Assembly (NCBI GenBank): GCA_963978545.1 | Contig: OZ021727.1 | Location: 20,367,943-20,431,942 of the forward strand | Origin: Linyphia triangularis | Taxonomy: Eukaryota; Arthropoda; Arachnida; Araneae; Linyphiidae | Length of the DNA: 64,000 bases | Direction of reading: 5' to 3' | In this document: positions 56,500-64,000 of the stretch, in pieces | Layout of the letters: every line of letters starts with the position of its first letter | How positions within the stretch are numbered: the first letter of the stretch is position 1 | Translations under genes and position numbers: made by a program | The notes under the pieces: generated by a model | The model's input: the letters and a program-made list of their open reading frames with translations, nothing else | Databases searched by the model: none | Told to the model about the DNA's origin: nothing

Positions 56500-57945
56500 T
56501 CTCATGACTCTCACCTTTACTGGATTGTGAATCTCCAATCACTTTTGCAGAATGCAATAGATTTGTAAAACATAGAGATGGCTTTTCAGTACCCCATTTT
56601 CCTCAGTTTTATTTATTGACAAATCCGTTAACATGAAAATAGGTCTTATCCGTGAAAAATACGCAGTCATCATCAAGTTTACTCCTAACCATCAACCTTG
56701 CAAATCGCAATATTAAAAATTCCGCCCTTGTCTATCCTAAAAATTACTGGTCTCTTTCTTTCTCTCCCTGTTTCGCACAGTTACATCATTTCAAAGTTAG
56801 TTATTCCTAAGACTCTGTAAGTACACACGCAATAAAAAAAAAAAAAAAACAGTTCCAAGATTTCTTTGTCGAAAAGAAGAACAATTAAGCACAGTGATAC
56901 ATGCACTAAAGTTACTGAAAACAATTCATTGTTCAACATAACGATAAGCACAATTAAAGGACAAGAAAAAACGATAACGGAAATTTCCGTTCTTCCTGAA
57001 TCCTATCCTTCTTCTTTAAGAAGCCGTCATCTTTAATAAGTACATTACCGTTTAAATGCAGTTGGGCTGATTAAGTGCTCTATTCATCTTCCATACAACT
57101 GGTGGAGACAGTTATAAATCAAGTTGTCATAAAAAAGCAGAAAAGGTTATCAGTAGCTATTCTCTGGTAGAAATGGCGAAATAAAATATAATATATTGTA
57201 TTGACCAGCAGCTGAATATTAGTAACGGTTCCATAAGTTGATTGACAATTAGGTGTAGCCTTTGTACGCGTTATGTTTGAGGTCTGCATTCCAAGACAAA
57301 ACTGTTCATGCTACAGATACGTGCGATATAACAAATTAAAGATCTCGTCGAAACGAGCTCCTATACCGAAATTCGACTTCATTGGAAATAGAGACTAAAA
57401 GTAAATTTGAAGTTCGACAAGTCTTAAATATATAAGCTACAGACAATTACCATACATAAATTAGAAAGTCTTCAAAAAGTTAGCAGCATTACATACAATC
57501 AAACAGCAAGTGCTTGAAAGTTCGAACCGGAAGAGTGAATCTACGAGAAGCTTGCATTTTGGCTCCAAATAGAGATATCAGATTAAAATTTGGAAATTCT
57601 TTAACGAGTTTTCTCGCATCATTTATCGTTAATTAAAAATGGTTTTCGTTAAAAAAAAAAAATGGCTGTCTTTTTATTATCATATATTGTTCAGCTGAAA
57701 TGGACTAAACAGGCGTAAAGGTTTGTATATAGACATGATGTACCGTAATCCAAAGATAAGTACTTAAATGTAAAAGATAGGGTACAGAAGCGATCTTTTA
57801 GCGACATTTGGGTAACTGTATCTGGAGTTTTACTTTTCCAAGAGAATAACATGCAAACATTTTAGAACTTTCTTCCATTTCCTGTATTTACTGTTCTATT
57901 TTTCCTGATCAGTCCAGTACTCTCGAACAGAGCCGAACCCTCATT
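56500..57945. other. Unique DNA, no gene seen
   Basis: Moderately AT-rich with an A-run near 56835-56850. A possible G fragment (AAGCGATCTTTTAGCGACAT) lies near 57788. No convincing exon. Confidence 0.35.
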
Positions 57946-57951
57946 TTTCTA

Positions 57952-58185
57952 CTACTCGGCAACTGTGTTCTTTACGATGGGAGGGGGTTCTGCTCCCTTT
58001 TTCTCGTAAGGGGTGTTGTAATTTCTATTTTGTTCATTTTTGCGGAACAGATGGTGTGGTCGGAAAGGCCCAGATGGAACCAGGGATTGTGATGGTGGGA
58101 CTGTGACGTTAGAAGACCCCGGGTGGAGATCGGGGGACGTGCCGGAATGGAGAGTAAATAGATAAACGACCCCACATGGATGCAT
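57952..58185 (-). CDS. Candidate C-terminal coding exon, unknown protein
   Basis: A 77-codon minus-strand frame in a GC-richer, unique stretch has varied, protein-like composition: a Ser/Pro-rich first half (SPDLHPGSSNVTVPPSQSL) and a polar tail ending NYNTPYEKKGAEPPPIVKNT with a stop soon after. A possible acceptor TCTTCTAACGTCACAG lies at about 58108. If used, only the second half is exonic. A TATTTATAA motif lies upstream near 58192. No poly(A) signal is found close by. I do not recognise the family. Overlapping frames in other phases are weaker. Confidence 0.3.
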   Translation of the reverse strand: MHPCGVVYLFTLHSGTSPDLHPGSSNVTVPPSQSLVPSGPFRPHHLFRKNEQNRNYNTPYEKKGAEPPPIVKNTVAE

Positions 58186-58199
58186 AACGGCGGAGTTAT

Positions 58200-58540
58200 A
58201 AATAACATAATTAATCTATCTAAATTATCTGAATGGGTACTGTTTACGTCATAGACATTTTTCTAATCAATTTACTTACTCAAGCTTTTTAAAATGGGTA
58301 GACATTGCGACGATTGTGACATGTATTTGTTTGCGGCGGGCAAAATCACTGAAAAGGTAATTAGTTAAACGATTTTCATCTGAACTTAAAATTGCTTAAT
58401 GAATATAAAAATTACCAATGCATAAAAAGAGTTTATATTTAAAACTTTGTTTTTATGTGTTATGTTATTATGGGTTAGCGTTCCTCCTTTTTAATAGTAT
58501 CTGTATTATTATTGAACAACTGAATGCAATCATGAACATT
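58200..58540. other. Unique DNA with a family G distal fragment
   Basis: AATTACCAATGCATAAAAAG and AAAACTTTGTTTTTATGTGT (about 58410-58465) are the complement of the left end of family G. Nothing else is recognised. Confidence 0.5.
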
Positions 58541-58542
58541 TC

Positions 58543-59386
58543 CAGGGTTCCCACTGAATTCATAGAATGAAAATAAATGACTTTTCAAGGATTTTTAAGG
58601 ACCTAAATAATATTTTTAAGGATTTCCGAAAATTTGTTTTCATTCATTCATTAGGATCTTAATGTGTGACTTATATTATAGACAAAGTAAAGTATTAAAT
58701 ATTGAACTGGAGACTCCGACTGGTTTCTCCTCAAGGGGTTCAACCAGCCGGAAACCCCCAGGAGGCGTTTCTGAAAGAGTACGACCAAAAAGGCACAAAA
58801 TGTCATTCTTGAACCCTGACACCTCCACACCAGAACAATGAGAAATCAAAGAAATGCAATAAAGAAGTATACAATGCAATGAAATACATAATAGTCCCGA
58901 GAACTTACCCCTTTGAATAATACCCGATAATACAATAGAAACTACGTAAATAAATACTTACGTAATATAGGTTTCTACGTTAATAAATGTGCTTGTATTA
59001 TACTTAATGTGTGAATTTACAGCTGTTTTGCCCACAGCGTTAATATCAAAATCTTTCAAGAACAATTTGCATTTTGCTCTACAGACAGACAGACTTAGAT
59101 TATTGTCTTTAATCTTTTGGCTCATAAACACTAATTTCACGTGTTTGTCTCAGAGAGTACAGTGTGCAACTACAATCATTTGATTTCCACTCCTAACAAT
59201 CAGCACCTGTGAAGAGATACAAGTTGGTGCATGAGTAATACAAATGCATCAAATAATTTTGATGCTGCCTAGATAAGTGACAAAAATTAAGTACTTTTAA
59301 GGACCTCCAAATATTTCCAAGTACATTTAAGGCCTGGACAACAAGTTAAGATGTATTAAGCACTTTTAAAGTCAGCGTGAAACCTG
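58543..59386. mobile_element. Family Q DNA element, copy with a 333-bp insertion
   Basis: It starts CAGGGTTCCCACTGAATTCA and follows the outer Q copy (AAGGACCTAAATAATATTTT, CAGCGTTAATATCAAAATCT, CACTAATTTCACGTGTTTGT, ACAAGTTGGTGCATGAGTAA), ending CAGCGTGAAACCTG. The element without its insertion is about 500 bp. No transposase. Confidence 0.6.
58670..59002. mobile_element. 333-bp insertion in Q with 12-bp duplication
   Basis: The exact direct repeat CTTAATGTGTGA flanks it (58658-58669 and 59003-59014), and the outer Q copy lacks it, so it is a real insertion. It has no TIRs. A 12-bp duplication suits a retroposed sequence. A GGGGTTCAACC motif near 58736 is only weakly B-box-like. It contains an internal dyad (GAAACTACGTAA and TACGTAATATAGGTTTC). 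Confidence 0.65.
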
Positions 59387-59389
59387 ATT

Positions 59390-59796
59390 TTACACACGCA
59401 TAATCTCAAAGGTAGTTCAGTATGAATACGGTCCCTTCCAGAAGAAGCGATTAAAAGGAGCCATCCATCTTGTGTTACAGTACAGAAAGGATTGAGGGCA
59501 GAAAGAAAGAACCCTTTTTTTCCCTCCCCTTTCCTTCTCCCCCCACTGTCTTTAAAAAGCCTCCGGATTTGCCGCCATCCGTGGAAGTGTGTCAGTGGAG
59601 AGAAAGACGTCGTCCAAGAAAGTGTTTACTAAGTGTTACACATAAAACTAGGAGGGACATTTAAGAGCTAGGCAAGATAAACTTGTCACTTGGGTGTGGT
59701 AGGAATAGAATGAAAGAGAATGGTTTATAATGAAGGGGTTTTAGAAGAAAGGTGGATTTTTTTTTTATTGAATCTTGGAGGCGGAATTTTTAATTC
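59390..59796. other. GC-richer unique stretch
   Basis: The T/C-rich tract CCCTTTTTTTCCCTCCCCTT lies near 59510. A 64-codon plus-strand frame (59470-59664) with Pro/Arg-rich composition overlaps it and is not supported by any signal. Confidence 0.3.
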
Positions 59797-59830
59797 TTTT
59801 TAACCCTTTGAAGCATAGTGGTTACACAGA
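59797..59830 (+). mobile_element. Possible piggyBac-like terminus (single end)
   Basis: TTTTTAACCCTTTGAAGCATAG contains TTAA followed by CCCTTTG, like the end at 30031. No second end is visible before the satellite array. Chance is possible. Confidence 0.2.
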
Positions 59831-60204
59831 GAAATCCCTAAAGGAGAACGGCACATGAAACATTGTCAGATTATTAATTTTGAGTTTATTAATGTTTATT
59901 AAAATTTAAATACTTCTCTTTAAAATGATGCCTCGTTTGTAATAATATCTGATTTTCAAGTATTTTTAATAATTTTTTGAAAGAAAAAAAAAAAAAAGAA
60001 AAAAAAATGTAGGTATTTAACGCATGAATTTCTTAAAATGCTGTTTTTTGATGTTTGGGGGGCATATAGTTTAAAATCTATACGACATAAATGCTTGAAA
60101 TTTTTTATACATGTTTCTCTAATGTAATTAAGTACTTTAACGCAAAGAATAAATGGTAAGTAGCATACTTAAAAAAGAAAAATAATAATAATAATTAGTC
60201 TAAA
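59831..60204. other. AT-rich flank of the satellite
   Basis: An A/G tract lies near 59982-60008. No gene seen. Confidence 0.4.
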
Positions 60205-63200
60205 ATTTAAAAAAATTCTAAGAAATATTTAAAAAAAGTCATGATTATTTTAATTTTCAAAAAATAAAAATAATCCCCCAAAAATAATACATAAAAATAA
60301 TAATAAACAATAAAAATCTCGTGTTAAAAGCATTTAAAAAAATTCTAAGAAATATTTAAAAAAAGTCATGATTATTTTAATTTTCAAAAAATAAAAATAA
60401 TCCCCCAAAAATAATACATAAAAATAATAATAAACAATAAAAATCTCGTGTTAAAAGCATTTAAAAAAATTCTAAGAAATATTTTTAAAAAGTCATGATT
60501 ATTTTAATTTTCAAAAAATAAAAATAATCCCCCAAAAATAATACATAAAAATAATAATAAACAATAAAAATCTCGTGTTAAAAGCATTTAAAAAAATTCT
60601 AAGAAATATTTTTAAAAAGTCATGATTATTTTAATTTTCAAAAAATAAAAATAATCCCCCAAAAATAATACATAAAAATAATAATAAACAATAAAAATCT
60701 CGTGTTAAAAGCATTTAAAAAAATTCTAAGAAATATTTTTAAAAAGTCATGATTATTTTAATTTTCAAAAAATAAAAATAATCCCCCAAAAATAATACAT
60801 AAAAATAATAATAAACAATAAAAATCTCGTGTTAAAAGCATTTAAAAAAATTCTAAGAAATATTTTTAAAAAGTCATGATTATTTTAATTTTCAAAAAAT
60901 AAAAATAATCCCCCAAAAATAATACATAAAAATAATAATAAACAATAAAAATCTCGTGTTAAAAGCATTTAAAAAAATTCTAAGAAATATTTTTAAAAAG
61001 TCATGATTATTTTAATTTTCAAAAAATAAAAATAATCCCCCAAAAATAATACATAAAAATAATAATAAACAATAAAAATCTCGTGTTAAAAGCATTTAAA
61101 AAAATTCTAAGAAATATTTTAAAAAAGTCATGATTATTTTAATTTTCAAAAAATAAAAATAATCCCCCAAAAATAATACATAAAAATAATAATAAACAAT
61201 AAAAATCTCGTGTTAAAAGCATTTAAAAAAATTCTAAGAAATATTTAAAAAAAGTCATGATTATTTTAATTTTCAAAAAATAAAAATAATCCCCCAAAAA
61301 TAATACATAAAAATAATAATAAACAATAAAAATCTCGTGTTAAAAGCATTTAAAAAAATTCTAAGAAATATTTAAAAAAAGTCATGATTATTTTAATTTT
61401 CAAAAAATAAAAATAATCCCCCAAAAATAATACATAAAAATAATAATAAACAATAAAAATCTCGTGTTAAAAGCATTTAAAAAAATTCTAAGAAATATTT
61501 AAAAAAAGTCATGATTATTTTAATTTTCAAAAAATAAAAATAATCCCCCAAAAATAATACATAAAAATAATAATAAACAATAAAAATCTCGTGTTAAAAG
61601 CATTTAAAAAAATTCTAAGAAATATTTTTAAAAAGTCATGATTATTTTAATTTTCAAAAAATAAAAATAATCCCCCAAAAATAATACATAAAAATAATAA
61701 TAAACAATAAAAATCTCGTGTTAAAAGCATTTAAAAAAATTCTAAGAAATATTTTTAAAAAGTCATGATTATTTTAATTTTCAAAAAATAAAAATAATCC
61801 CCCAAAAATAATACATAAAAATAATAATAAACAATAAAAATCTCGTGTTAAAAGCATTTAAAAAAATTCTAAGAAATATTTTTAAAAAGTCATGATTATT
61901 TTAATTTTCAAAAAATAAAAATAATCCCCCAAAAATAATACATAAAAATAATAATAAACAATAAAAATCTCGTGTTAAAAGCATTTAAAAAAATTCTAAG
62001 AAATATTTTAAAAAAGTCATGATTATTTTAATTTTCAAAAAATAAAAATAATCCCCCAAAAATAATACATAAAAATAATAATAAACAATAAAAATCTCGT
62101 GTTAAAAGCATTTAAAAAAATTCTAAGAAATATTTTTAAAAAGTCATGATTATTTTAATTTTCAAAAAATAAAAATAATCCCCCAAAAATAATACATAAA
62201 AATAATAATAAACAATAAAAATCTCGTGTTAAAAGCATTTAAAAAAATTCTAAGAAATATTTTTAAAAAGTCATGATTATTTTAATTTTCAAAAAATAAA
62301 AATAATCCCCCAAAAATAATACATAAAAATAATAATAAACAATAAAAATCTCGTGTTAAAAGCATTTAAAAAAATTCTAAGAAATATTTTTAAAAAGTCA
62401 TGATTATTTTAATTTTCAAAAAATAAAAATAATCCCCCAAAAATAATACATAAAAATAATAATAAACAATAAAAATCTCGTGTTAAAAGCATTTAAAAAA
62501 ATTCTAAGAAATATTTTAAAAAAGTCATGATTATTTTAATTTTCAAAAAATAAAAATAATCCCCCAAAAATAATACATAAAAATAATAATAAACAATAAA
62601 AATCTCGTGTTAAAAGCATTTAAAAAAATTCTAAGAAATATTTTTAAAAAGTCATGATTATTTTAATTTTCAAAAAATAAAAATAATCCCCCAAAAATAA
62701 TACATAAAAATAATAATAAACAATAAAAATCTCGTGTTAAAAGCATTTAAAAAAATTCTAAGAAATATTTTAAAAAAGTCATGATTATTTTAATTTTCAA
62801 AAAATAAAAATAATCCCCCAAAAATAATACATAAAAATAATAATAAACAATAAAAATCTCGTGTTAAAAGCATTTAAAAAAATTCTAAGAAATATTTTTA
62901 AAAAGTCATGATTATTTTAATTTTCAAAAAATAAAAATAATCCCCCAAAAATAATACATAAAAATAATAATAAACAATAAAAATCTCGTGTTAAAAGCAT
63001 TTAAAAAAATTCTAAGAAATATTTTTAAAAAGTCATGATTATTTTAATTTTCAAAAAATAAAAATAATCCCCCAAAAATAATACATAAAAATAATAATAA
63101 ACAATAAAAATCTCGTGTTAAAAGCATTTAAAAAAATTCTAAGAAATATTTTTAAAAAGTCATGATTATTTTAATTTTCAAAAAATAAAAATAATCCCCC

Positions 63201-63258
63201 AAAAATAATACATAAAAATAATAATAAACAATAAAAATCTCGTGTTAAAAGCATTTAA
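60205..63258. repeat. Satellite array: 24 copies of a 127-bp unit
   Basis: The landmark TCTCGTGTTAAAAGC occurs from 60317 to 63238 at an exact 127-bp step (23 steps). Units are almost identical. The clear variable site is the T/A boundary before AGTCATG: TTTAAAAAAA (A), TTTTAAAAAA (B) or TTTTTAAAAA (C). In order the units read A A C C C C C B A A A C C C B C C C B C B C C C. The unit is about 85% A+T, with one C-run (AATCCCCCAAAAATA). There are no spacers, ruling out CRISPR, and no coding frame. Copy number may be collapsed or unstable in assembly. Confidence 0.97.
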
Positions 63259-64000
63259 AAGTATCCAAATATTATACTGAATCGGTTATGTAATGAGATG
63301 CACCCAAAATTGTTGAATTTAACATGGACTTCTATGGAGGTACCGGAATCCCTTGCATTTTATTTCTATACGCATACTGGTTTTACAGTGAAGCCACAAA
63401 ACATATGATAAATAATCTATCCTATGACTATAATCTATTTGTGTGACCTGAAACAAAGTGCAATTTTTTAATGCAGAAATTTTTTTTTTATTAGGTATGT
63501 CATTTGTATTCACTGTTACTTGCATTGTGGTTTCATAACACAACCACTTACAACAGTTAAAATATTTTTTTTTTTTTTTTTTTGAAAAAAATAAGTATAT
63601 TACATAATTTTTCTAGACATAAGGACGGTCCATATGAAATGTCATTATAATCGGAAATAAAATCAAAATTCGTGCTTCAAAGAATTAAATTTTATGTGTT
63701 ACCTTCGATCTTGTGTGTTTGTGCGTGGCGGAAAAAATCTGCGGAGGGCGAATTAACAACAACTTTTTTAACGCCAACTATTTGGCAGGAACCTCACGAT
63801 GATCATAGAAACGACAGAATTACGTCACGAATTTTGTTGACTGTTTTGATCGGACTGGTTTGGGCTCGGTTTTGGGGCATTTTCTTTTCTTAATATTTTA
63901 ATAACTAATTTTTTTTAAAGAACTTTTGTTTAAATACTTGGAATCCGAAAGAAATTCTTCATAAATATGTAATAATTTCACTCGTTTTTAAAAAATGCGG
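63259..64000. other. Unique DNA with a family G fragment near 63685-63800
   Basis: CGATCTTGTGTGTTTGTGCG, then TGGCGGAAAAAATCTGCGGA and GGGCGAATTAACAACAACTT resemble the complement of the right part of family G. A T-run of about 18 lies near 63566-63583. A 73-codon plus-strand frame at 63672-63893 crosses the fragment and is not supported. Confidence 0.4.

Noticed and set aside
60205..63258. Regular 127-bp spacing considered as a CRISPR array.
   Set aside because: The whole unit repeats with no unique spacers, and the context is a eukaryotic satellite.

Overview
This window looks like a gene-poor, AT-rich stretch of a large, repeat-laden nuclear genome from an animal, most likely an arthropod. 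The reasons are full-length tRNA-derived SINEs with pol III A and B boxes, many short terminal-inverted-repeat (MITE-like) elements, TTAA- and 8-bp-duplicating DNA transposon remnants, a Helitron-like terminus, abundant micro- and minisatellites, candidate spliced exons and polyadenylation signals, and no bacterial-style dense coding. The species cannot be named from this sequence. No complete protein-coding gene is visible. The longest open frames are chance frames in repeats or low-complexity DNA. The window is probably intergenic or lies inside very long introns.

Layout. 0-8 kb: mostly unique AT-rich DNA with a TTAA-flanked element (1.4-2.0 kb), degenerate tandem duplications (2.4-3.3 and 3.9-4.6 kb), an hAT-like remnant (3.5 kb), a GC-richer island (4.6-5.0 kb) and a roughly 30-bp minisatellite (5.9-6.6 kb). 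9-15.6 kb: a dense cluster of SINE, MITE and foldback insertions, including two clean 8-bp-TSD MITEs and one MITE nested in an hAT-like remnant. 16-25.5 kb: dispersed repeat families, 110-bp and 51-bp tandem arrays, a candidate coding exon on the minus strand at about 22.6 kb, a 200-bp palindrome and an ATT microsatellite. 26-38 kb: repeat families, a tripled 225-bp unit, SINEs, a long-TIR MITE and a Helitron-like end. 38.3-46.4 kb: the most heavily nested part, with SINEs inside MITEs, a Q-family element inside another Q element, and a well preserved 721-bp TTAA element. 46.4-58.2 kb: a candidate terminal exon with poly(A) signal (minus, about 46.9 kb), a near-perfect 232-bp palindrome, an inverted pair of family-F elements around an AT microsatellite, and two further exon-like frames (55.5 and 58.1 kb). 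60.2-63.3 kb: a 24-copy, nearly identical 127-bp satellite array.

The repeats carry a readable insertion history. SINE family S, the 8-bp-TSD MITE family M and the related element L lie inside older elements of families H, K and Q, never the reverse. Six of seven SINE S copies and all three M copies still have clean target-site duplications, so both families were active late. The most unusual signals are the homogenised 127-bp array with three ordered sub-variants, the M/L pair with shared TIR and target features, and the few conserved-looking exon fragments in otherwise non-coding DNA. Family letters (F, G, H, K, L, M, N, P, Q, S, T) are labels used only for this window.
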